A stretch of 64,000 nt of DNA, taken from positions 1 to 64,000 of the forward strand of contig CAWGUE010000028.1 of assembly GCA_963825595.1 (NCBI GenBank). The letters are read 5' to 3'. The number at the start of each line of letters is the position of its first letter. Within the stretch, counting starts at the first letter, position 1. The stretch comes from JARFQH01 sp963825595 (GTDB taxonomy: Bacteria > Desulfobacterota > Desulfobacteria > Desulfobacterales > SG8-13). This document shows, one piece after another, positions 54,272 through 63,615 of this stretch. Position numbers and translations under genes: made by a program. The notes beneath the pieces were generated by a model, which was given only the letters and a program-made list of their open reading frames with translations, made no database searches and was not told where the DNA came from.

Positions 54272-54498
54272 TTGCCGGCCGCATATTTAGATACGGTGAA
54301 ACACTTCCCCGTTGCCCAGCCACGACATCGCCCTATTTTTTTACTTGAATTTTTTTCTTGCATTCCTTATTGTTATTGGCTAATCCAATATCTGAAATTT
54401 ATCGATTGCCGGCCGGTAAAACAGCTTACCGGTTGCAACGGGCCTAATGCACAACAGGCCACTATAACAAGGACTTTAAAAATGGCGGAGGTGCCGGT
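54272..54498 (+). promoter_or_regulatory. infC leader with two hairpins
   Basis: A 227-base leader. CCGGTAA-N6-TTACCGG (54413-54432) and GGCCT-N10-AGGCC (54441-54460) can form consecutive hairpins ahead of the strong ribosome binding site GGAGGT (54487-54492). This fits control of the IF3/L35/L20 operon at the mRNA level. Confidence 0.5.
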
Positions 54499-55038
54499 AT
54501 AGCTCTAAAAGGACGAATATTCAAACCGCGGCCAAGCGATCGAACAAACATAAACCAAAGTATCAGAGCCAAGGAAGTGCGGGTGATCGACCCTGAAGGC
54601 AACCAGATAGGTATCGTACCGATTGCCCAGGCGCTGCAGAGTGCTGCAGAGTTCGGTTTAGACCTGGTGGAGATCTCACCCAACGCGAATCCTCCTGTCT
54701 GCAAGATAATGGATTATGGCCGTTACAAATATGAGCAGACCAAGAAAAAACAGGAGGCCAAAAAGAAGCAAAGCACCTTCCAGTTGAAGGAGATAAAGGT
54801 ACGCCCCAATACGGATGACCACGACCTCCAGGTCAAAGTCGGCCGCATCAAAAAATTCATCGAAAATAAAGACAAAGTCAAAGTCACGGTTATGTTTCGC
54901 GGCAGGGAAATCACACTGTCCCAGCGCGGACGCGATATGCTCGCCAGGGTTGCCGACGAGACAGCCGATGTGGCCATTGTCGAGCAGATGCCCAAATTTG
55001 AAGGCCGAACCATCATGATGGTGCTGGCACCTAAATAG
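54499..55038 (+). CDS. infC: Translation initiation factor IF-3, probable AUA start
   Basis: A 179-residue IF-3. The visible N-domain (RAKEVRVIDPEGNQIGIVPI), the MDYGRYKYEQTKKKQEAKKK linker and the C-domain (KEIKVRPNTDDHDLQVKVGR) are all standard. No ATG lies in frame at the right place. A GTG at 54577 would remove the N-terminus, whereas an ATA at 54499 sits six bases after GGAGGT and gives the expected IALKGRIFKPRPSDRTNINQ start. Non-canonical AUU/AUA/AUC starts are the known basis of IF-3 autoregulation. First gene of infC-rpmI-rplT. Confidence 0.93.
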   Translation: MALKGRIFKPRPSDRTNINQSIRAKEVRVIDPEGNQIGIVPIAQALQSAAEFGLDLVEISPNANPPVCKIMDYGRYKYEQTKKKQEAKKKQSTFQLKEIKVRPNTDDHDLQVKVGRIKKFIENKDKVKVTVMFRGREITLSQRGRDMLARVADETADVAIVEQMPKFEGRTIMMVLAPK

Positions 55039-55252
55039 CCCCGGTTTCTCCGTTTTTTTCAGGGCTGTCGGTGTGGCCGACAGATGCGGATCCGAACCTG
55101 GGAAATAGTCAGAGAACACGACGCGAAGGTGGCGTGCGGCGGAATTGCTTTGGTTCCCACGCCATCTATTTTTTTTGTTACACCGGGCCTGGGCCCTGTT
55201 GGTGGTTGCTAACCGACAGGCAACGCCAGGCAACGACGAGAAGGAGTGAATG

Positions 55253-55450
55253 ATGCCAAAAATAAAAACGAATCGCTCAGCGGCGAAAAGGTTCAAAAAA
55301 ACCGGAACGGGGAAATTCGTCTATTTCAAATCGCATGCGAGCCACATCTTGACCAAAAAAACAACCAAGCGTAAGCGTCAATTACGTTTGGGCCAATTAA
55401 TAAAAAAATCCGACCAAAAAGAAGTGCGGTTGCTACTTCCCAATGGATAG
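55253..55450 (+). CDS. rpmI: 50S ribosomal protein L35
   Basis: A 65-residue basic protein, MPKIKTNRSAAKRFKKTGTG, ending VRLLLPNG. The ATG at 55253 is chosen because AAGGAG is six bases upstream and MPK is the family start; an ATG directly before it is also in frame. It lies between infC and rplT as in most bacteria. The 214-base infC-rpmI gap holds a CTGTCGG/CCGACAG hairpin near 55067-55085 and a T run. Confidence 0.97.
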   Translation: MPKIKTNRSAAKRFKKTGTGKFVYFKSHASHILTKKTTKRKRQLRLGQLIKKSDQKEVRLLLPNG

Positions 55451-55589
55451 GGAGCCCAAAACGGCTTAACAAACGTTTATAATTCTTAAGTCCTCAAGCA
55501 AGGATGCTCGTTTCCACAGCCGTGTGGGTCCGTACCGTGAACTTTGGATGAGAAAGTTGAGCTAAGCGTATACCTTCAGGAGATCGACA

Positions 55590-55940
55590 ATGCGAGTAAA
55601 AAGAGGATTCAAGGCGCGTAGACGACGCCAAAAAGTGCTGAAGCTGGCCAAAGGATTCCGCGGCGGCAGAAGCAAATTATTCCGTACAGCTGCCGATGCG
55701 GTCGACAAGGCACTGATGTATGCCTATCGCGATCGCCGGCAGCGCAAGCGTGATTATCGGCAACTCTGGATCGCCAGAATAAATGCTGCCGCGCGAATGA
55801 ACGACCTGTCGTACAGTAAATTCATGAACGGCCTGAAACGCGCCGGAATCGCACTTGACCGCAAGGTGCTCGCCGACTTGGCCATATCAGACCCCGCAGG
55901 CTTTGCCCAGATCGCAAAACTGGCTACTCAGCATATCTAA
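55590..55940 (+). CDS. rplT: 50S ribosomal protein L20
   Basis: A 116-residue rRNA-binding assembly protein: MRVKRGFKARRRRQKVLKLA, AKGFRGGRSKLFRTAADAVD, RDRRQRKRDYRQLWIARINA. The length and order after rpmI are standard. CAGGAG lies ahead of the ATG. L20 commonly represses this operon. Confidence 0.98.
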   Translation: MRVKRGFKARRRRQKVLKLAKGFRGGRSKLFRTAADAVDKALMYAYRDRRQRKRDYRQLWIARINAAARMNDLSYSKFMNGLKRAGIALDRKVLADLAISDPAGFAQIAKLATQHI

Positions 55941-56060
55941 TCGTCTCGACCACCTTGCTTTGAATCTGTGGACAAAAAGCCCTGGTCACCGGTTCTACCG
56001 CGACCATCGAGCGGCAGACCCCCTCAGAGCGAAAGGTTTGTCATCCGGACCAACAACGCT

Positions 56061-57068
56061 GTGGATACGTCATTAGAGAATATATATGAAGAGGCGCTTA
56101 ACGCCCTGGCAAGCGCTTCAGATGCAGAAAGTGTAAAATCACTTGCCGTGCATTACCTGGGCCGCAAGGGCATTGTCACCGGATACCTGCGCAACATCTC
56201 CAACCAACCGGCGGAAAAGAGGGCGGCTATTGGCAAAAATGCCAATAAAATCAAATCAGCCCTGGACAAGGCTTTCAAGCAAGCCGTGCAAGACTTCGAA
56301 ACATCCAGGGCCGGATCGGGCGCCGCTATCGATGTCTCTCTGCCTGGGCGACCCGTTGCCAATGGAAGCTTGCACCCGATTACACGGATTACCCAGGAAA
56401 TTTGCGACATTTTTACCCGTCTGGGATTCGATATCGTGGAAGGACCGGAAGTCGAAAGCGACTGGTACAATTTCGAAGCCCTCAACATTCCACCGAATCA
56501 TCCGGCGCGCGATATGCAGGATACCTTTTACGTATCCGAGAATATCGTTCTGCGGACCCATACCTCGCCGGTGCAGATTCGAACCATGGAAAAGCAGAAG
56601 CCGCCGGTACGCATCATCGCCCCTGGCAAAGTCTACCGATGTGATTCCGACCTGACCCACACGCCGATGTTCCACCAGGTGGAAGGGCTGCTGGTCGACC
56701 GGCACATATCTTTCGGCGATCTCAAAGGCGTTCTCACAACCTTCGTCCACCAGATGTTCGACCCGAACACTCGCTTGAGATTCAGGCCCAGTTTTTTTCC
56801 GTTCACAGAACCGAGCGCCGAAGTCGACATTCAGTGTGTCATATGCCGCGGTTCAGGATGCAGAGTTTGTTCTCAGAGCGGCTGGCTTGAAATCCTTGGT
56901 TCCGGAATGGTTCACCCGGCATTATATGAAAACGTCGGTTACGATGCGTCTGAATTCACCGGTTTCGCCTTTGGCATGGGCGTGGAGAGGATTGCCATGC
57001 TCAAATACGGGATCGATGACATCCGAAAATTTTTTGAGAATGATATTCGATTCTTAAGGCAATTCTGA
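56061..57068 (+). CDS. pheS: Phenylalanyl-tRNA synthetase, alpha subunit
   Basis: A 335-residue catalytic subunit. N-terminal coiled coil (LENIYEEALNALASASDAES); motif 2 region TSPVQIRTMEKQKPPVRIIA with GKVYRCDSDLTHTPMFHQVEG; motif 3 in FGMGVERIAMLKYGIDDIR. The GTG at 56061 gives the usual length; an open GTG at 55968 would add 31 atypical residues. The ribosome binding site is weak. It is followed after one base by pheT. Confidence 0.96.
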   Translation: MDTSLENIYEEALNALASASDAESVKSLAVHYLGRKGIVTGYLRNISNQPAEKRAAIGKNANKIKSALDKAFKQAVQDFETSRAGSGAAIDVSLPGRPVANGSLHPITRITQEICDIFTRLGFDIVEGPEVESDWYNFEALNIPPNHPARDMQDTFYVSENIVLRTHTSPVQIRTMEKQKPPVRIIAPGKVYRCDSDLTHTPMFHQVEGLLVDRHISFGDLKGVLTTFVHQMFDPNTRLRFRPSFFPFTEPSAEVDIQCVICRGSGCRVCSQSGWLEILGSGMVHPALYENVGYDASEFTGFAFGMGVERIAMLKYGIDDIRKFFENDIRFLRQF

Positions 57069-57069
57069 C

Positions 57070-59484
57070 ATGCGCGTCAGCCTCAGTTGGTTGAAAGACT
57101 ATGTACCGATCGAGATGGATATCGATCGGTTAGTGAATGCCCTGACCATGGTCGGTTTGGAGGTCGACTCGGTTTCAGATCGCTACGCCTATTTGACCCC
57201 TGTTGTCGTCGGACGTATACACAAGATCGCACCCCACCCGCAGACCGGTAGGTTAAAACTCTGTGAGGTGGACATCGGCAGCCAAACTCTCAGCGTGGTT
57301 TGCGGCGCACCAAACGTAAAAACCGACCTCAAGGTCGCGGTCGCCCTCCCCGGGACGGTTTTGCCGGATGGCACGGTACTGCAAAAGGGTATGATCCGCG
57401 GCTCCGTCTCGGAGGGCATGCTTTGCAGTGAAAAAGAGTTGGGGCTCGGCAGCGATTCCTCCGGCGTCATGGAACTGCAGAGTCGCTTACCTTTGGGACA
57501 ACCGCTGCCGCAGGCACTCGCCCTTGCCGATATGGTGATCGAAATCGACTTGACGCCAAATCGGGCCGACTGCTTGAGCCTGATCGGCATCGCGCGCGAA
57601 ATCGCCGGTATTCAAAATACACCCCTGAATTACCCTGACACCCGTTTAACTGATTCCGGCAATGCAATTGCCGATCTGACTTCGGTGACCATCGAGGCGC
57701 CAGATTTCTGCCCGCGCTACGCTGCCAGGTTGCTGACCGGTATCAGGGTCGGTCCCTCGCCTTTTTGGTTGCAGAACCGCCTTCTGTCGGTCGGACAACG
57801 ACCGATAAACAATATCGTGGATGTCACCAACTTTGTCATGATGGAACTCGGTCAGCCGCTGCATGCCTTCGATTTTGACCGATTGACGGGACACCGGATC
57901 GTTGTGAGAACAGCCCAGAAAGGAGAGGTCTTTACCACCCTGGATGAGAAGGAGCGCGCGCTTTCTCAAGACATGCTTATGATTTGCGACGCTGAAAAAG
58001 CCGTGGCCGTCGGCGGTGTCATGGGCGGCCTCAACTCGGAGATCGATCCCTCTACGACCCGGGTCCTCCTTGAAAGTGCCTGCTTCAATCCGATCAGCAT
58101 CCGCAAAACGGCAAAAAAGCTGGGATTGAATACTGAAGCGTCATATCGTTTCGAGCGCGGCGTGGATCCCCAAGGCACGGTCGCGGCCTTGAATCGGGCG
58201 GCAAAGCTCATGGCCGATGTTTCGAGCGCAACACTGGTGGAGGGACTGATCGATGCACACCCGAAACCGGTCGAGGATCGTGTCATCCACCTGGATGTCA
58301 ACAAAACGAACCAGCTTTTGGGAACCACGTTCTCGATCAAAGAAATAGATGCCCGGCTCCGTTCCATCGGGTTCAATACTGACCCTGCCAGTAACCATCA
58401 CCTGGCCGTGGTCACGCCGAGCTTCAGGGTCGATGTCGCCCGACCGGAAGATTTGATGGAAGAGGTGGCGCGCCTCTCCGGATACGACAACATCCCTTTG
58501 ACCTACCCGGCCGTGCCGGTTAAAGGGCGCCCCCCGCTTAAATCTCTGACATCACGCAACCGCATCAAACAGTTCATGTCCGGATACGGATTTTACGAAA
58601 TCATAACCTACAGTTTCATCAGCGCCGACGCCTGCGACCGGCTGGGGTTGAAACCCGAAGATGACAGACGCCATTCGGTCCCGATCCTGAATCCGTTGTC
58701 CGAAGAGCAGTCCGTCATGCGCCCATCACTGGTACCGGGATTGCTTGAAACCATGCGACACTGCATCGCCCGGCATGAAAAAGACCTGAGGTTGTTCGAA
58801 ATCGGAAAAACATTCCACCCCAACGGTAGAGATTCACTTCCCGAAGAGATTGAAATGCTGGTGGGGCTCTGGTGTGGTTCCCGCAGAGACGACTCGTGGC
58901 ATGGCCGGGCAGCGGACTGCGATTTTTTCGATTTGAAAGGCGTCGTTGAAGCCCTTTTGGAACGCCTGGGTCTTCCCGGCGCTGTTTTCACCGGTTTGGC
59001 AGAAGAAAGATGCAGCTACATCCGTCCCGGCGTCAGCGCTCGAATTCTAATTCAGGACCAAGAAATCGGCCTGATCGGCGAAGTTCATCCGCGGGTCCGG
59101 CGCAATTTCGAACTGAAGGATACGGCCTACATATTCGAACTGACAGTTGACCGCTTGCGCTCCCTTATCCCCAATGTGAAATCATTTCAGCCGATCTATA
59201 GATATCCCTCAGTCACCCGTGACGTGACCCTTATTGTCAATCTCGGCGTCGAATCCGGCACAATTCTGAACCGCGTGGAGCAAATGAACGAAGAATGGAT
59301 CGAAAGCGTTCATCTCTTCGATGTCTTCGGCGGAAAACCGATTCCCTCCGGTAAGAAGAGCATTTCGTTCAGGATTGTTTATCGTTCGTCCGATAGAACT
59401 CTGGAAGACGAAGAAATCAACCGGCTCCATCAAAAGATTACCGGCAATCTGCTGGAAGAATTCAAGGCGCTGCTTCCAGCTTGA
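57070..59484 (+). CDS. pheT: Phenylalanyl-tRNA synthetase, beta subunit
   Basis: An 804-residue subunit. Domains in order: N-terminal B1 (MRVSLSWLKDYVPIEMDIDR); tRNA-binding OB fold (~40-150, with IAPHPQTGRLKLCEVDIG); B3/B4 editing region (QPLHAFDFDRLTG, AVAVGGVMGG); B5 (LDVNKTNQLLG); the catalytic-like core (MRPSLVPGLLETMRHCIARH); and C-terminal FDX-ACB (YPSVTRDVTLIVN). Full length and intact. Confidence 0.98.
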   Translation: MRVSLSWLKDYVPIEMDIDRLVNALTMVGLEVDSVSDRYAYLTPVVVGRIHKIAPHPQTGRLKLCEVDIGSQTLSVVCGAPNVKTDLKVAVALPGTVLPDGTVLQKGMIRGSVSEGMLCSEKELGLGSDSSGVMELQSRLPLGQPLPQALALADMVIEIDLTPNRADCLSLIGIAREIAGIQNTPLNYPDTRLTDSGNAIADLTSVTIEAPDFCPRYAARLLTGIRVGPSPFWLQNRLLSVGQRPINNIVDVTNFVMMELGQPLHAFDFDRLTGHRIVVRTAQKGEVFTTLDEKERALSQDMLMICDAEKAVAVGGVMGGLNSEIDPSTTRVLLESACFNPISIRKTAKKLGLNTEASYRFERGVDPQGTVAALNRAAKLMADVSSATLVEGLIDAHPKPVEDRVIHLDVNKTNQLLGTTFSIKEIDARLRSIGFNTDPASNHHLAVVTPSFRVDVARPEDLMEEVARLSGYDNIPLTYPAVPVKGRPPLKSLTSRNRIKQFMSGYGFYEIITYSFISADACDRLGLKPEDDRRHSVPILNPLSEEQSVMRPSLVPGLLETMRHCIARHEKDLRLFEIGKTFHPNGRDSLPEEIEMLVGLWCGSRRDDSWHGRAADCDFFDLKGVVEALLERLGLPGAVFTGLAEERCSYIRPGVSARILIQDQEIGLIGEVHPRVRRNFELKDTAYIFELTVDRLRSLIPNVKSFQPIYRYPSVTRDVTLIVNLGVESGTILNRVEQMNEEWIESVHLFDVFGGKPIPSGKKSISFRIVYRSSDRTLEDEEINRLHQKITGNLLEEFKALLPA

Positions 59485-59593
59485 CAACACCCAAGGCACC
59501 CATCTACAGGTGGTCGAAGGCCTTACGGCCTGATGACCGGATGCCGCGTGGCATCACTGCAGGCGGTGACTTCAACGACCACGTCAGACAACA

Positions 59594-59934
59594 ATGCACT
59601 CAAAACCGCAATTACCGGACAAATTGTATTTCAAGATCGGAGAGGTGAGCAAACTCGCTCAACTACCAGCGTATGTGCTCAGGTTCTGGGAAAACGAATT
59701 CGCCTGTATCCGTCCGAAACGGACCTCTTCGGGGCAACGGCTATACCGTCGTGGAGATGTTGAGATGGTTTTCAAGATTCGACATCTTCTGCATGAAAGA
59801 AAATTCACGATCGAAGGTGCTCGGCAGTATCTTTCGAAACGTAAAGCCGACCAGCCGAAGAGGTGCCCCCGCTGAACATCAAGGAAATCGAAGCTGAATT
59901 GAAAAACATCCGTACTCTTCTGGATGAAAGTTAA
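59594..59934 (+). pseudogene. MerR-family regulator, apparently frameshifted near its C-terminus
   Basis: The frame from 59594 (MHSKPQLPDKLYFKIGEVSK) gives a good MerR winged-helix: LAQLPAYVLRFWENEF, RPKRTSSGQRLYRRGDVE, IRHLLHERKFTIEGARQYL. It ends abruptly with PKRCPR. One base away the sequence continues as a typical coiled-coil tail (EEVPPLNIKEIEAELKNIRT, then LLDES and a TAA at 59932). A one-base indel around 59855-59870 is therefore likely. The DNA-binding part is complete, so the product could still function. It follows pheT on the same strand, the usual place for this regulator in the phylum. Confidence 0.75.
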
Positions 59935-59985
59935 AAAAACCGTGCCGGATATCGGATGTCGTCAGTGCGAGTCCCTATTTCAGAA

Positions 59986-61020
59986 TCAGGCCCTGACAGC
60001 AGGGTCAACAGTGCGCGGTTGCGGGTCTTCACCGGTCTTGCCCCTCTCATCGGTTGCCGGTAAGGGTTGTCCGTGTTCCCTCATGACGTCAAAAACCCTT
60101 ATAGGCTCGAACTTGCCCTTGGCCCGCACCGGTTCGATTTCAACCGACTCAAAAAGGCCGCCGAGACAGGCGTGAGTGTTTTCCGCGATGAAGATCTGTC
60201 CGCCCTTTGCCGCGGCACACAGGCGTGAGGCGGTGTTTACGGTGTCACCGATGACGGAATAGCTCATGGTCTGGGATGAGCCGATATAGCCGGCCACGAG
60301 TGTACCGGTGTTGATCCCGATGCCGATTTTGATGGCCGGACTGTTTTCGGCAGCGCGTTTTTGGTTAAACCGCTTCAATTCGGTTTTGATCTCGAGGGCG
60401 GCGCGCACCGCCCGTACCGGGTCGTCACGATGGAAAATGGGAGCACCCCAGATCACCATGATCTCGTCTCCCATGAATTTGTCAACGGTCCCTTCGTGCC
60501 GGAATACGGTTTCCACCACGATTTCAAAGTACTCATTCAGCATCTGAAGAACGTCGCCGGGAGGTGTCCGCTCGCTCATCGCAGTAAACCCGCGGATGTC
60601 GATAAACATAACTGTCGCCACCCTGGAAACGCCCCCCTTTTCAACCTTGAGCTTACCGGACACGACCATCTCGGCAAGATCGGGGGACAAAAGCCTTTGA
60701 AAGCGCTCGCGCGTTATTCGATCCTGCTCCAGTTTTTTGGCCACTACCCGCCGTTCATTGATGGTATATTGTGCATGGGATCCAAAAATGACGAACAGAC
60801 ACAAAACGATCAGGCGCGTCCAGACATCCTGCATGTCCGCCCCGAGTATTCGGGAGAGAATCGGTCCCTCTGAGGACAAAAAAATGGCCACGATTGAATC
60901 CAACAACCAGTAAACGACGGCAATTCCACAGCCGATCAACACCATTTGATCGGTGAAGTGGACCCGGTTTATCGATCCCTCGCCTTTTTCCTGACCCTGA
61001 TCACGGCGAAAACCTATCAT
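59986..61020 (-). CDS. Class III adenylate/guanylate cyclase with N-terminal membrane segments
   Basis: A 344-residue protein from the ATG at 61020. Two hydrophobic segments lie near the N-terminus (MVLIGCGIAVVYWLLDSIVA and LIVLCLFVIFGSHAQYTI), then a short helical linker and a cyclase domain. ATVMFIDIRGFTAMSE carries the first metal Asp. DKFMGDEIMVIWGAP carries the substrate Lys and second Asp. GIGINTGTLVAGYIGS and YSVIGDTVNTASRL carry the transition-state Asn region. It has all the residues needed to make cAMP. A GTG at 61095 extends the frame. It is a plausible source of ligand for the cyclic-nucleotide-binding domains encoded at 10.8-16 kb, though not linked in an operon. Confidence 0.88.
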   Translation of the reverse strand: MIGFRRDQGQEKGEGSINRVHFTDQMVLIGCGIAVVYWLLDSIVAIFLSSEGPILSRILGADMQDVWTRLIVLCLFVIFGSHAQYTINERRVVAKKLEQDRITRERFQRLLSPDLAEMVVSGKLKVEKGGVSRVATVMFIDIRGFTAMSERTPPGDVLQMLNEYFEIVVETVFRHEGTVDKFMGDEIMVIWGAPIFHRDDPVRAVRAALEIKTELKRFNQKRAAENSPAIKIGIGINTGTLVAGYIGSSQTMSYSVIGDTVNTASRLCAAAKGGQIFIAENTHACLGGLFESVEIEPVRAKGKFEPIRVFDVMREHGQPLPATDERGKTGEDPQPRTVDPAVRA

Positions 61021-61275
61021 TGGAAGATTACCATTCTGATCGTTCGGCGGCTTGGAAGACCTGGTGGAGTGGCTGGAAGAGAACCGCAGCGCCACTCGGT
61101 GTCATTTTGTCCAAATGGTCGTTACACGGCATATGGTAGCAAAGGCCGCTGAAATAGTCCAGTGGTGGCAACAGCCTGTAACAGACGGATTCCGTCTTTT
61201 CTCATCTGGGACAGGGTCCCTTGATTTCATCGGTAATGCGCCATTCGGGACAATTGCGATCATGAATGAAAAATA

Positions 61276-61304
61276 TTGACAAAGCGAAAGTTTTGTCCTA
61301 ATTA
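61276..61304 (+). promoter_or_regulatory. Promoter of tRNA-Gly
   Basis: TTGACA (61276-61281), a 17-base spacer and TAATTA (61299-61304), about 12 bases before the tRNA 5' end. This is a near-consensus sigma-70 promoter. Confidence 0.75.
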
Positions 61305-61316
61305 GTGTCTTTGCGG

Positions 61317-61392
61317 GCGGGCATAGCTCAGTTGGTAGAGTACAAGCTTCCCAAGCTTGGTGTCGCGAGTTCGAATCTCGTTGCCCGCTCCA
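61317..61392 (+). tRNA. tRNA-Gly (CCC)
   Basis: A cloverleaf with acceptor GCGGGCA/TGCCCGC, D arm GCTC...GAGT, anticodon stem CAAGC/GCTTG with loop TTCCCAA (anticodon CCC), T loop TTCGAAT and encoded CCA. Confidence 0.95.
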
Positions 61393-61528
61393 ATTCTTCT
61401 CCGCCTTTACTTCAAAGAAGGCTGAGTGAGGGTAGAACCAGATATTTTCTGGTTCATTGTCTTATTAAAGGTTAATATCATGAACCGTTAATATTAACAC
61501 TCCTAAAGACGCACTCGGACTTGAAGAA

Positions 61529-61549
61529 ACGGGCGGTAGCCCGTTTTTT
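61529..61549 (+). terminator. Terminator after tRNA-Gly
   Basis: The short stem ACGGGC-GGTA-GCCCGT followed by TTTTTT, between tRNA-Gly and rimP. Confidence 0.8.
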
Positions 61550-61571
61550 GCTTTTTGAAGGATCGAACAAG

Positions 61572-62123
61572 GTGAAAAAGAAACCGGATGGAAATATGCC
61601 GAAAAGCCGGCCATCACCGGCCGCTTCACCCATCCAAAGCCGATCGAAATTGATCGCCCGGCAGGTCTTTGAGATTGCTGAACCGTTCTGTAACGCAGAG
61701 GGTTTGGAATTGGTTTTTGTGGAATACCACCCGGAAGCCGGCGGAAAGGTACTGCGGATTACCATCGACAAGCCCGGAGGAATCACTCTGGACGACTGTG
61801 CTTATGTCAGCCGTCAGTTAAACGACCTTATGGATGTTAACCTGGGAGATATCGGGGCATATAATCTAGAAGTCTCATCTCCGGGTCCCCAGCGCCCGGT
61901 GGGAAAACGATCCGACTTCGACCGTTTCCGGGGCAAGAAAATAAAAATACAAACCGTTCAACCGATTGACGGGCAGAAAAACTTTACCGGTCTTTTAAGA
62001 GGTATTATAAACGAACAGGTCACCCTAACCATTGATGACAAAACAGTCGCAATCCCTTACACCGCAATCAACAAAGCGCGACTGGTCGATCATGGAGATT
62101 ACCGATGTACATGTCAGACATAA
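61572..62123 (+). CDS. rimP: Ribosome maturation factor RimP
   Basis: A 183-residue factor for 30S assembly. The N-terminal domain runs from IARQVFEIAEPFCNAEGLEL through VLRITIDKPGGITLDDCAYV and YNLEVSSPGPQRPVGKRSDF; the C-terminal Sm-like domain is GKKIKIQTVQPIDGQKNFTG. The GTG at 61572 follows GAAGGA. An ATG at 61596 is a second choice, and a TTG at 61521 is rejected because it precedes the terminator. The gene overlaps nusA by 19 bases, as is common for rimP-nusA-infB. Confidence 0.93.
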   Translation: MKKKPDGNMPKSRPSPAASPIQSRSKLIARQVFEIAEPFCNAEGLELVFVEYHPEAGGKVLRITIDKPGGITLDDCAYVSRQLNDLMDVNLGDIGAYNLEVSSPGPQRPVGKRSDFDRFRGKKIKIQTVQPIDGQKNFTGLLRGIINEQVTLTIDDKTVAIPYTAINKARLVDHGDYRCTCQT

Positions 62124-63511
62124 AGCGGGTTGTCGAACAGGTGAGCAGAGACAAAGGAATTTCACGCGAAGTCCTGATCAAAGCTCTCGAAGAAGCCTTG
62201 AAATCTGCCGCCCGTAAGAAATACGGCAACAAGATGGACATCGAGGTCCAATACAACGAAGATCTGGGCGAAATCGAAGTGTTCCAATTCAAGGATGTCG
62301 CCGAAGTGGTAACGGAACCGGCACTGGAGATCAGCCTTGAAGAAGGCCGAAAACTGGATCCGGATTGCGAGGTCGGCGATAGCCTGGGCACAAAAATGGA
62401 CACGACGACCTTTGGGCGAATCGCCGCCCAGTCGGCCAAGCAGGTCATCATTCAAAAGATTAAAGATGCGGAGAAAGATGCGGTATTTGCCAGTTTCATC
62501 GACCGCAAAGGAGAAATTCTCAACGGCATCGTCCAACGCATGGACCGCGGTGATATCATCGTCAATCTGGGCCAAACAGAGGGGATTGTCCCGGTGCGGG
62601 AACAAGTGCCTAGAGAAAGTTACCGGCGGGGTGACCGGGTTCGGGCTCTGATTCTGGATGTATTACACGAAAGCCGCGGGCCTCAAATCATCTTGTCTCG
62701 CACCCATGCGGATTTCCTCATCAATCTGTTTAAAATGGAAGTGCCGGAAATCAGTGAAGGTATTGTTAAAATCATGGGGGCAACTCGCGAACCGGGGGTC
62801 CGGGCAAAAATATCCGTTGCCTCCAGCAACGCCGACATCGACCCAGTGGGTGCCTGCGTGGGAATGAAAGGCAGCCGTGTCCAAAACGTGGTTCAAGAGC
62901 TGCGGGGCGAAAAAATCGACATCATATCCTGGCACGTCGACTCGGCAAGATATGTGTGCAATGCCTTGGCTCCAGCTGAAATTTCACGCGTCATCATAGA
63001 TGAGACCAACCGGACGATGGAGGTCATCGTTCCGGACGAATTTCTTTCGATCGCCATCGGTAAACGCGGTCAGAATGTACGCCTGGCTTCGAGACTCACC
63101 GGTTGGCATCTGGATGTCAAGAGCGAAACCAAATACAGCGATGCCATGCGAAGCGGGTACGATTCCCTGCTCGCTTTGCCGGGCGTCGGCATCAGCCTGG
63201 CGGATGCCTTATATGAAAAGGGGCTTTTTTCGGCTGAAGAAATCGGCAAGGCCTCTGTCGAAGATCTGATCCAGATTCGGGGTATCGGGGAAGAAAGTGC
63301 TATAAAATTGATCGCGGCCTCTAATGAGGTTTTACAAGCCAAGCTTGATCGGGATGCGGCCGAGGCCGCCAGTGCCGCAGAAGACACCGTCGGCGATGCC
63401 AAAGATGACCCTATCGCTGAAAATGCGGCAGCGGATGAACCGGAACCAAGCCACGATGCCGATGCCCCAGACACAAATGACCCAGTAGAGGAACAAACCG
63501 GGGGTGAATGA
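62105..63511 (+). CDS. nusA: Transcription termination/antitermination protein NusA
   Basis: A 468-residue protein. The N-terminal RNA-polymerase-binding domain runs ~1-130 (ISREVLIKALEEALKSAARK). S1 domain ~135-200 (GEILNGIVQRMDRGDIIVNL). Two KH domains follow, ~200-345 (IDPVGACVGMKGSRVQNVVQ and FLSIAIGKRGQNVRLASRLT). A C-terminal helix-hairpin-helix segment (LLALPGVGISLADALYEKGL, IRGIGEESAIKLI) and an acidic low-complexity tail complete it. GGAG lies before the ATG. Confidence 0.97.
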   Translation: MYMSDIKRVVEQVSRDKGISREVLIKALEEALKSAARKKYGNKMDIEVQYNEDLGEIEVFQFKDVAEVVTEPALEISLEEGRKLDPDCEVGDSLGTKMDTTTFGRIAAQSAKQVIIQKIKDAEKDAVFASFIDRKGEILNGIVQRMDRGDIIVNLGQTEGIVPVREQVPRESYRRGDRVRALILDVLHESRGPQIILSRTHADFLINLFKMEVPEISEGIVKIMGATREPGVRAKISVASSNADIDPVGACVGMKGSRVQNVVQELRGEKIDIISWHVDSARYVCNALAPAEISRVIIDETNRTMEVIVPDEFLSIAIGKRGQNVRLASRLTGWHLDVKSETKYSDAMRSGYDSLLALPGVGISLADALYEKGLFSAEEIGKASVEDLIQIRGIGEESAIKLIAASNEVLQAKLDRDAAEAASAAEDTVGDAKDDPIAENAAADEPEPSHDADAPDTNDPVEEQTGGE

Positions 63512-63615
63512 CATATGTTGCCGCGCTGATAAAATCGCCGCCGGGGCAGTCGCTTAAATGTCTGTCGATGTGATGCGCGGAAACCACTCGCTTAATTTTG
63601 ATTTTAGGGGGATTG

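Noticed and set aside
54272..54502. A plus-strand frame covering the infC leader
   Set aside because: It covers hairpins and the IF-3 ribosome binding site and has unremarkable composition; leader RNA is the better explanation.
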